From Blautia sp. (GTDB lineage: Bacteria; Bacillota; Clostridia; Lachnospirales; Lachnospiraceae), in NCBI GenBank assembly GCA_030841965.1, contig JAUUSJ010000060.1, positions 1-22,090 on the forward strand: a stretch of DNA of 22,090 bases, given 5' to 3'. A program made the position numbers and the translations under genes. This document shows positions 8,162 to 16,478 of the stretch, piece by piece. Under the pieces are notes generated by a model. It did no database searches and was not told the origin of the DNA. It saw nothing but the letters and a program-made list of their open reading frames with translations. Every line of letters begins with the position of its first letter. Within the stretch, counting starts at the first letter, position 1.

Positions 8162-8190
8162 TTGTAAAAAAAACTAAAAAGGTGTAAAAT
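8162..8190 (+). promoter_or_regulatory. Promoter of the transporter-phosphorylase operon
   Basis: The -35 TTGTAA (8162-8167), a 17-base spacer and the -10 TAAAAT (8185-8190) fit sigma-A. Transcription would start near 8197, and AGGAGG (8226-8231) precedes the ATG at 8239. The remainder of 8022-8161 is A-rich with no structure I can support. Confidence 0.6.
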
Positions 8191-8206
8191 AAATTTAACT
8201 TAAAAA
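8185..8206 (+). promoter_or_regulatory. Candidate shared operator, transporter copy
   Basis: This matches 4670-4691 at 20 of 22 positions and contains the 11-base palindrome TTTAACTTAAA (8194-8204) at the predicted transcription start. It overlaps the -10 box, a place where a bound repressor would block initiation. The evidence is only two sites in A/T-rich DNA, so it is tentative. Confidence 0.3.
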
Positions 8207-8238
8207 ATAATATTTTTAATTAAACAGGAGGTTAAAAA

Positions 8239-9609
8239 ATGAAGGCGTGGAAACGAATTACAAGTTTAGGGCTTGTGACAGCAATGGCACTGTCAATGGT
8301 AGCTTGCGGAGGAGAAAGTGGCGAGAAAAAAGAGACAAGTAGTGTAGATTTGCCAACAATCGACCAGATTAAGCTCGGCGAAGATTATAAGGACTTAAAG
8401 GCTGAGGTTAAAGTTCTTACGAACAGAACAGATATTGTAGATACCGTTTATAAAGGATATGCGGAAGAATTTATGAAAATTTATCCTAATATTAAAGTTA
8501 GTTATGAGGGAATTACTGACTATGAGGAATCCTTAAATCTTCGATTAACAACAGGAGACTGGGGAGAACTTTGTTTTATTCCGACATCTGTAAATAAAAG
8601 TGAGTTAGCAGATTATTTTTCTCCTTTAGGAAGCTTTGATACTTTAGACCAGACCTATAATTTTGCAAGTGAGGCATCTTATGATGGAACCGTGTACGGA
8701 ATTGCAAATGGAGGAACTGCGAACGGTGTGGTTTATAATAAAAAAGTTTGGAATGAGGCGGGAATTAAAGAGCTTCCAAAAACTCCAGATGAATTTTTAG
8801 AAGATCTACAAATCATCAAGGATAAAACAGATGCGATTCCTCTATATACTAATTTTGCGGCAGGATGGACAATGGGAGCATGGGATCAATACATTGGAAC
8901 AGCGGCAACAGGAGACCCAGCTTATATGACGCAGACAATTGTCCACTCGAAAAATCCATTTAGCAAGAGAGATGATATGACAGGACCTTACGCAGTTTAC
9001 TATACGATGTATGAGGCAGTGGCAAGAAAACTTGTAGAAGAAGACCCTGCCAGCAGCGATTGGGAATCTTCCAAAGGTATGATTAATAAAGGCGAGATTG
9101 CAACGATGGTTCTCGGCTCGTGGGCAGTAGAGCAGTGTAAACAGGCGGGCGATACCCCAGAAGATATTGGATATATGTCTTTTCCTATTACAGTAAATGG
9201 AAAGCAGTATGCAGGTTCTGGCGGAAATTATTGTTTTGGTATTAATAAAGAAAGTTCAGAAGACAATCAGATTGGTGCTATGGTTTATTTGAAGTGGTTG
9301 CTTGAAGAATCTAGCATTTATACAGACGAGGGAAGTATTCCAGCTTTAAAGAGTGAGCCTTTACCAGATTCACTTGCTGATTTTAAGGATGTCGAGTTAC
9401 TTCCAGAAACCCCAGCGTTAGAGGGAGAGGAAGATTTATTTGATGAGATAAACAATGAGAGTGAAGTAGGAATTAATAATAATGACTATCCAGATTGTGA
9501 AATTTTGGAGGCAGCACTTTATGGAAGTAAGACTTTAGATGAACTTATGAATACTTGGAATGAGAAATGGACAGCAGCGCAGGAGTCAAAAGGTGTTGAA
9601 GTGAAATAA
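8239..9609 (+). CDS. ABC transporter sugar-binding lipoprotein
   Basis: This encodes a 456-residue extracellular solute-binding protein (SBP_bac_1-type, as in MalE/MsmE). The N-terminus has basic residues, a hydrophobic stretch and the lipobox VAC with the modified cysteine at residue 23, followed by a Gly/Ser/Glu-rich linker. The mature part has the family's typical layout, including VYGIANGG and a GEIATMVLGSWAVEQ segment before the C-terminal lobe. It is the first gene of the operon, and both permease genes follow directly. Position beside two GH130 enzymes and an epimerase suggests it binds beta-mannooligosaccharides, as the corresponding protein of the Roseburia intestinalis locus does. 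The ligand cannot be read from the sequence. Confidence 0.94.
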   Translation: MKAWKRITSLGLVTAMALSMVACGGESGEKKETSSVDLPTIDQIKLGEDYKDLKAEVKVLTNRTDIVDTVYKGYAEEFMKIYPNIKVSYEGITDYEESLNLRLTTGDWGELCFIPTSVNKSELADYFSPLGSFDTLDQTYNFASEASYDGTVYGIANGGTANGVVYNKKVWNEAGIKELPKTPDEFLEDLQIIKDKTDAIPLYTNFAAGWTMGAWDQYIGTAATGDPAYMTQTIVHSKNPFSKRDDMTGPYAVYYTMYEAVARKLVEEDPASSDWESSKGMINKGEIATMVLGSWAVEQCKQAGDTPEDIGYMSFPITVNGKQYAGSGGNYCFGINKESSEDNQIGAMVYLKWLLEESSIYTDEGSIPALKSEPLPDSLADFKDVELLPETPALEGEEDLFDEINNESEVGINNNDYPDCEILEAALYGSKTLDELMNTWNEKWTAAQESKGVEVK

Positions 9610-9625
9610 AAAGGGGGAACCTTTC

Positions 9626-10648
9626 ATGAATGAAAATGAAGCATATGTCAGACCGAAAAAGAAACGAAGCTTTCTAGAATGGTTCAAAAGTGGAGATGGT
9701 CAAAGAGCAACGGTGATTGTAGTATTTTTATTTGTCCCACTCTTTCTTCTTCTTTTATTTACCTATATCCCATTTTTAAAGATGGTTCAGTTTAGTTTTT
9801 ATGATATGAAATATATAGGTGAAAGAACATTTGTTGGCTTAAAAAATTATATTGATGTTTTTCAAAGAAGCGATTGCTTTAAATCACTTTTTGTCAGCGT
9901 TTACTATATGATTGGAGCAGTTGTGCAGCTTGCTCTTGCCTTATTTTTTGCTTCTTTGATGGTGTTTGGAGTAAAAGGAAGCGGTGTATTTAAGGCGGCA
10001 ATGTTTTTTCCATATTTAATCTGTGGTATTGCAGTTGGATTTATTTTTAAATTCTTTTATGCGAGAGGATTTGTACTCGATTCTCTCTTACAGATGATAG
10101 GAATGAATATTGATAATATACCAATGTGGCTACAAGACCAAAAGATTAATAATATCTCGTTGGCAGCAACTTCTGTTTGGAGATATACAGGACAGAATAT
10201 GATTTTATTTTTGGGTGCAATGATGTCTGTTGATTCGGAACTTTATGAGGCGGCAGCTCTTGACGGCGCAAACAGATGGCATCAGTTCCTTTATATTATT
10301 CTTCCAAGCATTAAATCGATTGTTGTGTTAAATATTATTCTTTCTATTAGTGGTTCACTCAGCGCATTTGAGCCACCATATGTTATCACAAACGGTACAA
10401 TGGGAACGGGTACGTACTTTGTTATTATGAACCGTTTGGCTCATGAAAACCAAAAAGTTGGTCTCGCCTGTGCGATGGCAATTGTTTTATTGGCAATTAT
10501 TATTTTATGCACAGTTGCACAGAAGTTATTCTTTGCATATGTATTTGACGATGGAACAGACGATGAGACTAGGGCGGCAATTAGAAAAAGAAAAAAAGCA
10601 GAAAAAGCGGCGTTAAAGGCAAAGCAAAAAGGGGGAAATAATATATGA
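9626..10648 (+). CDS. ABC sugar permease, MalF/UgpA type
   Basis: This encodes a 340-residue integral membrane permease with about six transmembrane segments, the first at about residues 28-55. The EAA loop that contacts the ATPase is seen as ELYEAAALDGANRW...ILP in the second half of the protein. The charged C-terminal tail is Lys/Ala-rich. The RBS AGGGGG lies inside a small 5-bp stem (9610-9614 with 9620-9624), which might lower permease translation relative to the binding protein; that is speculative. The gene overlaps the next permease by the four bases ATGA (10645-10648), a sign of translational coupling. No ATPase gene is nearby, so a shared MsmK-type ATPase is expected elsewhere in the genome. 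Confidence 0.94.
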   Translation: MNENEAYVRPKKKRSFLEWFKSGDGQRATVIVVFLFVPLFLLLLFTYIPFLKMVQFSFYDMKYIGERTFVGLKNYIDVFQRSDCFKSLFVSVYYMIGAVVQLALALFFASLMVFGVKGSGVFKAAMFFPYLICGIAVGFIFKFFYARGFVLDSLLQMIGMNIDNIPMWLQDQKINNISLAATSVWRYTGQNMILFLGAMMSVDSELYEAAALDGANRWHQFLYIILPSIKSIVVLNIILSISGSLSAFEPPYVITNGTMGTGTYFVIMNRLAHENQKVGLACAMAIVLLAIIILCTVAQKLFFAYVFDDGTDDETRAAIRKRKKAEKAALKAKQKGGNNI

Positions 10649-11487
10649 AAAAAGTACATATAGGAAGTATCATTTTTTCAATCGCAAAATATGTATTTTT
10701 AATCGCAGCATCTTTAGTTGCAATTATTCCAGTTTGCGTTTGTATTTTGACGGCTTTTAAGACAACGGAGGAGTATAATACAACATCAGTATTAGATTTT
10801 CCACAGAGTTTTGGGTATTTTGAAAATTTTAAAATTGCTATTGAGAAAGCGAATATGATTGGAGGCTTTTTACGTACAGGAATTGTGCTTATCGTAGTAT
10901 TGACAGCATCTATTTTTATCGGGTCTATGCTTGCCTATGTTCTAAACCGATTTAAATTTCCTGGAAATGGCTTGATTCAAAATCTGTTTATGTTTGCATC
11001 CTTAATTCCGGGTATTGCGACACAGGTAACAGTTTATCAGATTATGTATTCTTTGGGACTAATCAATCATTTGTACGGATATATGATTGTATTAATGGGA
11101 ACAGATATTATTTCTATCTATATTTTCTTGCAGTTTTTTGAAAATTTACCAGTTTCTCTGGATGAATCTGCAATTATGGATGGATGTACCTATTTTGGTG
11201 TATTTTTCAAAATCTTGTTTCCGTTATTAAAGCCAGCGATTGTGACGTCTATGGTTTTAAAAGGTGTGAGTGTTTATAATGAATATTATATGTCAAACCT
11301 TTATTTACAAGTTCCAGAGCTTCGTACAATATCTACAGCCTTATATACTTTCACGGGACCTTATGGAAACCAATACAACTATATTTGTGCGGGTGTTATT
11401 ATTACCATTATACCAATTTTAGTATTATTCTTGATATTCCAAAAACAGGTTTATGGTGGAATGGCTGCTGGTGCCGTAAAGGGCTAA
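10645..11487 (+). CDS. ABC sugar permease, MalG/UgpE type
   Basis: This encodes a 280-residue membrane permease, partner of the preceding one, with about six transmembrane segments. The EAA loop reads LDESAIMDGCTYF followed by ILFPLLKPA. The protein ends AGAVKG, typical of the MalG class. An RBS (AAGGGGG) lies within the end of the upstream gene and the start codon overlaps its stop. Together the two proteins form the transmembrane pore of a carbohydrate importer of the CUT1 type. Confidence 0.94.
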   Translation: MKKVHIGSIIFSIAKYVFLIAASLVAIIPVCVCILTAFKTTEEYNTTSVLDFPQSFGYFENFKIAIEKANMIGGFLRTGIVLIVVLTASIFIGSMLAYVLNRFKFPGNGLIQNLFMFASLIPGIATQVTVYQIMYSLGLINHLYGYMIVLMGTDIISIYIFLQFFENLPVSLDESAIMDGCTYFGVFFKILFPLLKPAIVTSMVLKGVSVYNEYYMSNLYLQVPELRTISTALYTFTGPYGNQYNYICAGVIITIIPILVLFLIFQKQVYGGMAAGAVKG

Positions 11488-11516
11488 AAATAAAGAGAGA
11501 GGAGAAAGAGGATTGC

Positions 11517-12179
11517 ATGAGAAAATGGATAGAAGATATAAAAGAAAAAACAAAAAATATGAACACAGAAAAAACGCTTGAATATATTGCAAATTATTAT
11601 TGGTATCATATTGTATTATTCTTGTTATTTATGACTATTGTAATTCTCTTTTTCTATCATATTATTTTTGGGGATAGGCATATGCAGTTTCAATGTGTGA
11701 TAATAAATCAAGAAGTAGATTATGATAGAGATGCGAGGTTGGAAGATGACTTCGCATCCTTTGCCAATCAAAATCCCCAGAAGATTTCTGTCGACTCGGA
11801 TTATCTTCTATCTTACGAAGATGTGGAGCTAAAGGGAGTGAATGAAAGCTCCTATGAAAAATTTTTCTTTAATTGGTCTTCGGGAGAGATTGATGCGGTT
11901 ATTATGCCAGAAAGCTTTTATAATTATTGCAAATCTTTGGATGCAGAGTTTGAAGCAATAGATGAATTTTTATTGGCAAAGGATTTACAAAAGATAGAGC
12001 AAATTGGGATTGGAATAAAGGAAGAGAATATTTTAGCAGGAATTGATGTAGAGAAAACAAATTTGATAAAATATTTAAATAAAAATACGAATGAGAAATA
12101 TATTTTAGCTTTTCCAAGCACAGGAAAACATCAAGATTTAAATAAAAAATTTTTAGAGATGGCATTGAAGGAGGAATAG
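11517..12179 (+). CDS. Unnamed membrane-anchored protein in a sugar ABC operon
   Basis: I do not recognise a named family. The 220-residue product has a charged cytoplasmic N-terminus, one strong transmembrane segment (about residues 30-52, preceded by NYYWYH) and an outside-facing domain of about 165 residues. That domain contains GEIDAVIMPESFYNYCKSL, a phrase resembling binding-protein folds. There is no catalytic motif I can see. The ATG at 11517 has purine-rich RBS sequence just upstream (GAGGAG at 11499-11504, AGAGG at 11507-11511); the longer open frame from 11385 runs inside the permease gene. It lies 29 bases after the second permease and 2 bases before the DUF624 gene. An accessory role in the transporter complex is a reasonable guess only. 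A/T content is higher than in the flanking enzyme genes. Confidence 0.8.
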   Translation: MRKWIEDIKEKTKNMNTEKTLEYIANYYWYHIVLFLLFMTIVILFFYHIIFGDRHMQFQCVIINQEVDYDRDARLEDDFASFANQNPQKISVDSDYLLSYEDVELKGVNESSYEKFFFNWSSGEIDAVIMPESFYNYCKSLDAEFEAIDEFLLAKDLQKIEQIGIGIKEENILAGIDVEKTNLIKYLNKNTNEKYILAFPSTGKHQDLNKKFLEMALKEE

Positions 12180-12181
12180 GG

Positions 12182-12820
12182 ATGAAGAAATTAAATATTG
12201 AAAATCCATTTTTTGAGTTTATGGGAAAATTGGGAGATATGATGCTGTTAAACATTTTGTTTTTGATTTGCTGTATTCCTTTTTTTACGATTGCTGCTTC
12301 CTATACTGCTATGTATGCGGTATTGTTAGAGCAACGAGAAAAAAAAGAGATATTTATAATACGTAGTTTTTTTCATCATTTTAGAACAAATTTGAGACAG
12401 AAAATAAAAGTAGGAGTATTATTTCTTGTCACAGGAGGAGTTTTGGTTTTTGATATATTATTTTTAGGGAATGCAGGAGGAAAGGGAGGTTGGGCTATTA
12501 TTAGCTTGTTCATAGGCAGTTTTATATTGATTTGGCTTATGATTACGTCGTATCTCTTTATACTGATGGCGACAGAAAAATTAAGTATAAAAGAGTTTAT
12601 TCAAAATTCGTTTTATTTGGCGATTCGCAATCTTCCAAGGACAGTATGTATGATTATATTAAATTGTATTCCTATTTTTTGTATTATTTTTGGAAGCTAT
12701 TTTGTGGGAGTTATAACCCCGATTTATTTGATAATTGGATTTTCTTTTAGCTCTTATATTAATTTGGCTTTTTTGTATAAATCCAATCAAACAATTGGAA
12801 AAGATAGAATATTTGTATAG
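12182..12820 (+). CDS. DUF624 (YesL-like) membrane protein
   Basis: This encodes a 212-residue integral membrane protein with about five hydrophobic segments. Family marks are the N-terminal start (NPFFEFMGKLGDMMLLN) and the cytoplasmic IIRSFFHHFRTNLRQ segment after the first membrane pass, both typical of the YesL/DUF624 family. Such proteins are often encoded beside carbohydrate ABC permeases in Firmicutes (for example yesL in the B. subtilis pectin region), but their function is not established. AAGGAGG (12168-12174) lies in the end of the upstream gene and only 2 bases separate the two genes, so they are translationally linked. Confidence 0.85.
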   Translation: MKKLNIENPFFEFMGKLGDMMLLNILFLICCIPFFTIAASYTAMYAVLLEQREKKEIFIIRSFFHHFRTNLRQKIKVGVLFLVTGGVLVFDILFLGNAGGKGGWAIISLFIGSFILIWLMITSYLFILMATEKLSIKEFIQNSFYLAIRNLPRTVCMIILNCIPIFCIIFGSYFVGVITPIYLIIGFSFSSYINLAFLYKSNQTIGKDRIFV

Positions 12821-12865
12821 TTTGTAAACTAGACTATAAATTAAAAATGAAGAAGGAGAAGTATT

Positions 12866-13888
12866 ATGAGAGAAGTTAAAATTTTAGGAGCAGCAGTACC
12901 AAATATTCCATGGCAGGAGAGACCAGAAAAATTAGAAAATGCACCAGTCTGGCGCTATAAAGAAAATCCAATTATCGGAAGAAATCCAGTAAAAGGAGTG
13001 GCGCGAATTTTTAATAGTGCAGTTATGCCATATAAAGATGCTTTTATTGGTGTTTTTCGAGGAGAGCAGACGAATGGTATTCCATATATTTATCTAGGAA
13101 GAAGCGGAGATGCGATTCACTGGACATTTGACGAAAATAAAATTAATTTTGTAGATGAGCAGGGGAATTCCTTTATGCCGAAATATGCTTATGACCCAAG
13201 GCTGGTAAAAATAGAAGATACATATTATATAATTTGGTGTCAAGATTTTTATGGAGCATCCATCGGTATGGCAAAAACAAAGGATTTTGAAACTTTTGTG
13301 AGAGTGGAAAATCCATTTTTACCATTTAACCGAAATGCAGTTTTGTTTCCTAGAAAAATCAATGGAAACTTTGTGCTTTTATCTCGTCCAAGCGATAGCG
13401 GACATACTCCATTTGGTGATATTTTCTTATCGGAGAGTCCAGACTTAGTTTACTGGGGAAAACATCGCCATGTAATGGGAAAAACGAAGAGATGGTGGGA
13501 GATGGTAAAAATTGGCGGAGGAGCCGCTCCAATTGAGACGACAGAAGGATGGCTTCTTTTTTACCACGGTGTGACTGGAACATGCAATGGATATGTGTAT
13601 AGCATTGGAGGAGCAATTTTGGACATCGATAATCCATCTATCGTAAAGTATCGTTGCTCAAATTTCCTTTTAACTCCTGAAGAATGGTATGAGGAGAGAG
13701 GATTTGTTCCGAATGTAACTTTCCCTTGTGCGACAATTCATGATTCTGAGACAGGAAAAATTGCGATTTATTACGGCGCAGCAGATACATATGTAGGATT
13801 AGCGTTTACAAAAGTAGATGAGATTGTCACTTATATCAAAGAACATAGTGAAGTAGATGAAGAGGAGAAGGAAATCGGAGTGAGATAA
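12866..13888 (+). CDS. Beta-1,4-mannooligosaccharide phosphorylase (GH130_2)
   Basis: This encodes a 340-residue cytoplasmic enzyme that attacks the non-reducing end of beta-1,4-mannooligosaccharides with phosphate, releasing alpha-mannose-1-phosphate. It is a five-bladed beta-propeller with repeated W/Y-rich blades; the proposed general acid is D110 in AYDPRL. GNPV-like and FRGEQTNG segments, and HGVTGTCNGYVYSIGGAILD in the second half, fit subfamily 2. The length (about 330-340) also separates it from the longer GH130_1 protein encoded at 15134. AGGAG precedes the ATG. The gene lies 45 bases after DUF624 and shares the transporter operon. Subfamily assignment is from motifs and length, and activity on mannosyl-N-acetylglucosamine (another GH130_2 activity) cannot be fully excluded. 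Confidence 0.9.
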   Translation: MREVKILGAAVPNIPWQERPEKLENAPVWRYKENPIIGRNPVKGVARIFNSAVMPYKDAFIGVFRGEQTNGIPYIYLGRSGDAIHWTFDENKINFVDEQGNSFMPKYAYDPRLVKIEDTYYIIWCQDFYGASIGMAKTKDFETFVRVENPFLPFNRNAVLFPRKINGNFVLLSRPSDSGHTPFGDIFLSESPDLVYWGKHRHVMGKTKRWWEMVKIGGGAAPIETTEGWLLFYHGVTGTCNGYVYSIGGAILDIDNPSIVKYRCSNFLLTPEEWYEERGFVPNVTFPCATIHDSETGKIAIYYGAADTYVGLAFTKVDEIVTYIKEHSEVDEEEKEIGVR

Positions 13889-13947
13889 TTCGTTATAATA
13901 TATGGTGAGTGATTTTTTATAGTGAGTGGAATGGAGAAAGAAGAGCT

Positions 13948-15114
13948 ATGAGAAATGAGATAAAATATCATTTGGAAAAACAGATTATTCCTTTTTGGAA
14001 AAATTTGCGAGATGAACAATATGGCGGATATTATGGCTATATGGGAATGGATGGACAGGTAAATAAAAAAGCAACGAAGGGATGCATTTTGAATAGCAGG
14101 ATTACTTGGTTTTTTTCGCAGGCTTATTTACTTTTACAGGATGAGACGCTTTTAGAAGAGGCAAGACATGGATTTGAATTTTTAAAAAATTATTGTTATG
14201 ACCCAGTATTTGGAGGAGTATATTGGTCTTTAAAGTATGACGGAATACCAGAAGATAATACGAAACATACATATAATCAAGCATTTGCTGTCTATGCTTT
14301 ATCAAGTTATTATGAGGCGTCAAAAGATGAGGAAAGTCTTCATCTGGCAGAAAAATTATATGAAATAATCGAAGGAAAATGTAGAGATGATGCTGGTTAT
14401 TTAGAGGCATTTACAAGAGAGTTTAAGCCAGAGAGCAATGAAAAATTATCAGAAAATGGTGTCATAGCAGAGAGAACGATGAACACATTACTCCATGTTT
14501 TTGAAGCATACACAGAATTTTATAAAGTAACGAAAAGAGAAGATGTGAGGAAAAAGCTTGAGTGGATATTGGATATTTTGGCGGATAAAGTTTATAATCC
14601 AGAACTTCAAAGGCAAGAAGTGTTTTTTGATTTGAATTATTGCTCGTTGATTGACTTGCATTCTTATGGACATGATATAGAGACAGCGTGGTTGATTGAT
14701 AGAGGGCTTGAGATAATAGGAAGTGAGCAGTACGAAGAGAAGATTCGACCAATAATTAAAAGTTTGACAAGAAAAATATACGATGTAGCTTTTGATGGAC
14801 ATTCGGTGAATAACGAGTGTGAGAAAGGAGTTGTCGATACAGACCGCGTTTGGTGGGTTCAAGCGGAGAGTATTGTAGGATTTTTAAATGCATGGCAAAA
14901 AGAAGGAAAACAAGAATATTATAAGGCTGCAGAACAAATCTGGGAGTATATCAAGACAAACATTATTCAGGATAAATTAGGCGGTGAGTGGTGTTGGCTT
15001 ACCGACAAGGATGGCAAGCCATATGAGAATAAGCCAATAGTAGATCCCTGGAAATGTCCGTATCATAACGGAAGAATGTGTATTGAAGCGATGAAAAGAT
15101 TGAAAAATACATAA
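13948..15114 (+). CDS. Cellobiose/mannobiose 2-epimerase (AGE superfamily)
   Basis: This encodes a 388-residue cytoplasmic epimerase that inverts C2 of the reducing-end sugar, turning beta-1,4-mannobiose into 4-O-beta-mannosyl-glucose, the substrate of the next gene's product. The (alpha/alpha)6-barrel motifs include GGYYGYMG, CILNSRITWFFSQAY, NQAFAVYALS, HDIETAWL (H242), DRVWWVQAE and WKCPYHNGRM (H373). These histidines fall within one residue of the catalytic H243 and H374 of Ruminococcus albus cellobiose 2-epimerase, which supports the ATG at 13948 over the GTG at 13909. GGAGAAAG precedes it. The gene sits between the two GH130 genes, as expected for this pathway. It could also act on cellobiose or lactose. 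Confidence 0.95.
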   Translation: MRNEIKYHLEKQIIPFWKNLRDEQYGGYYGYMGMDGQVNKKATKGCILNSRITWFFSQAYLLLQDETLLEEARHGFEFLKNYCYDPVFGGVYWSLKYDGIPEDNTKHTYNQAFAVYALSSYYEASKDEESLHLAEKLYEIIEGKCRDDAGYLEAFTREFKPESNEKLSENGVIAERTMNTLLHVFEAYTEFYKVTKREDVRKKLEWILDILADKVYNPELQRQEVFFDLNYCSLIDLHSYGHDIETAWLIDRGLEIIGSEQYEEKIRPIIKSLTRKIYDVAFDGHSVNNECEKGVVDTDRVWWVQAESIVGFLNAWQKEGKQEYYKAAEQIWEYIKTNIIQDKLGGEWCWLTDKDGKPYENKPIVDPWKCPYHNGRMCIEAMKRLKNT

Positions 15115-15133
15115 AGTTTAGGAGGGAAAAAGA

Positions 15134-16318
15134 ATGTTGCATACACAGTATTATCTTGAGAAAGCAAAAGTAGATAGATTAGTTGCTAGAAAAAATGTAA
15201 AATCTGATTTTTATAATGGAGTGATTGAACGATATCAGTATCCAGTACTTACAAGAGAGTTTGCTCCAGTTCATTGGAGATACGATTTAGATGCTGAGAC
15301 GAATCCATATTTTATGGAGAGACTTGGAATCAATGCGGTTATGAACTCAGGGGCAATTTATCTAAACGGAAAGTATTATTTGGTTGTCCGTGTGGAGGGG
15401 AATGATAGAAAATCTTTCTTTGCAGTGGCGGAGAGTGAGAATGGAATTGATGGATTTCATTTTTGGGATTATCCAGTGAGACTTCCGGATACTTGTCCAA
15501 AGGAGACAAATGTATATGATATGAGACTCACAAAACATGAAGATGGCTGGATTTATGGCGTTTTTTGTTCCGAAAGTAAGGATGAGGAAAGTCCCGACTT
15601 ATCTGCGGCAGTTGCAGAGGCGGGAATTGTGAGGACAAAAGATTTAAAAAACTGGGAGCGTTTGGATAATTTGAAGACAATTCGCTCACCACAGCAGAGA
15701 AATGTCGTGCTTCACCCAGAATTTGTGGATGGAAAATACGCATTTTATACGAGACCTATGGATGGTTTTATTGAGACTGGAAGTGGGGGAGGAATCGGAT
15801 TTGGCCTCTGTGAGAATATAGAACATGCGGTTATTGATGAGGAAAAGATTATAAGTAAGAGAATCTACCACACACTCACAGAGTCTAAAAATGGGGCTGG
15901 TGCAGTACCGATGAAGGGGAAAAAATGTTGGATTCATATTGCTCACGGTGTGAGAAATACAGCGGCGGGGCTTCGCTATGTCCTCTATGCATTTGGAACA
16001 GATTTAGATAACCCTTCCAAGGTAATTGCAGAGCCATCAGGGGTATTTCTAGTACCACTTGGCGAGGAGAGAGTGGGAGATGTCTCCAATGTCGTTTTCA
16101 CGAATGGAGCAATCGCAAGAGAGAATGGAGATGTCTATATTTATTATGCATCCTGTGATACGAGAATGCATGTGGCGACAACGACAATTGATAAATTAGA
16201 AGATTATTTGTTCCATACTCCAAAAGACCCTCTTCGTTCCGCAGATTGCGTAAAGCAAAGATGCAATCTTATCGATAAAAATATGATTTTATTAGGAGAA
16301 GAAAGGTCAAAAGAATGA
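15134..16318 (+). CDS. 4-O-beta-D-mannosyl-D-glucose phosphorylase (GH130_1)
   Basis: This encodes a 394-residue cytoplasmic phosphorylase that splits mannosyl-glucose with phosphate into mannose-1-phosphate and glucose. Segments such as WRYDLDAETNPYFMERLGIN, VRVEGNDRKSFFAVAES, TNVYDMRL (general acid D129), SPQQRNVVLHPEFV and HGVRNTAAGLRYVLY are characteristic of GH130 subfamily 1, whose Bacteroides member has the acid at D131. AGGAGG (15120-15125) gives a strong start. It follows the epimerase by 19 bases and is the last gene of its operon: next come a 240-base gap with an inverted repeat and a palindromic operator. Confidence in the specificity is high because the subfamily is narrow. Confidence 0.95.
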   Translation: MLHTQYYLEKAKVDRLVARKNVKSDFYNGVIERYQYPVLTREFAPVHWRYDLDAETNPYFMERLGINAVMNSGAIYLNGKYYLVVRVEGNDRKSFFAVAESENGIDGFHFWDYPVRLPDTCPKETNVYDMRLTKHEDGWIYGVFCSESKDEESPDLSAAVAEAGIVRTKDLKNWERLDNLKTIRSPQQRNVVLHPEFVDGKYAFYTRPMDGFIETGSGGGIGFGLCENIEHAVIDEEKIISKRIYHTLTESKNGAGAVPMKGKKCWIHIAHGVRNTAAGLRYVLYAFGTDLDNPSKVIAEPSGVFLVPLGEERVGDVSNVVFTNGAIARENGDVYIYYASCDTRMHVATTTIDKLEDYLFHTPKDPLRSADCVKQRCNLIDKNMILLGEERSKE

Positions 16319-16363
16319 TCTGATATCTAAATCTTTAAGATAAAAGATTACTATTTTATTTTT

Positions 16364-16465
16364 CCTTAAGGGCTGTCGAAAAATATGAGATTTTAATTAG
16401 ATATATTGTGAATTGTATTAAAAATTTCTATGTCTTGTTTCTCTATTTTCTGACAGCCCTTTAGG
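16364..16465. mobile_element. MITE-like inverted-repeat element
   Basis: CCTTAAGGGCTGTC (16364-16377) pairs with GACAGCCCTTTAGG (16452-16465) at 13 of 14 positions. Similarity continues inward (GAAAAATATGAGA against AGAAAATAGAGA with small differences). The interior is about 74 A/T-rich bases with no coding capacity. GGGCTGTC ends resemble terminal repeats of several IS families, so a small non-autonomous element of about 90-100 bp is likely. No clean target duplication is visible. It lies between the GH130_1 and esterase genes. Confidence 0.55.
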
Positions 16466-16478
16466 AAATAGATTGCCC

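Noticed and set aside
11385..11516. Longer N-terminus for the unnamed membrane protein
   Set aside because: It would overlap the permease gene by about 100 bases; the ATG at 11517 has a purine-rich RBS and a sensible topology.
12816..12838. Overlapping small palindromes (TAGTTTGTAAACTA and TATAGT...ACTATA) between DUF624 and GH130_2
   Set aside because: Short, A/T-rich and without a T-run or clear promoter; I cannot support a terminator or operator, although a weak -10/-35 pair could be drawn here.
13894..13899. Perfect TATAAT between GH130_2 and the epimerase
   Set aside because: No acceptable -35 at 16-18 bases upstream and the genes are only 59 bases apart in one operon.
13909..13947. 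GTG start for the epimerase
   Set aside because: The ATG at 13948 gives 388 residues with catalytic histidines in register with the R. albus enzyme, and has an RBS.
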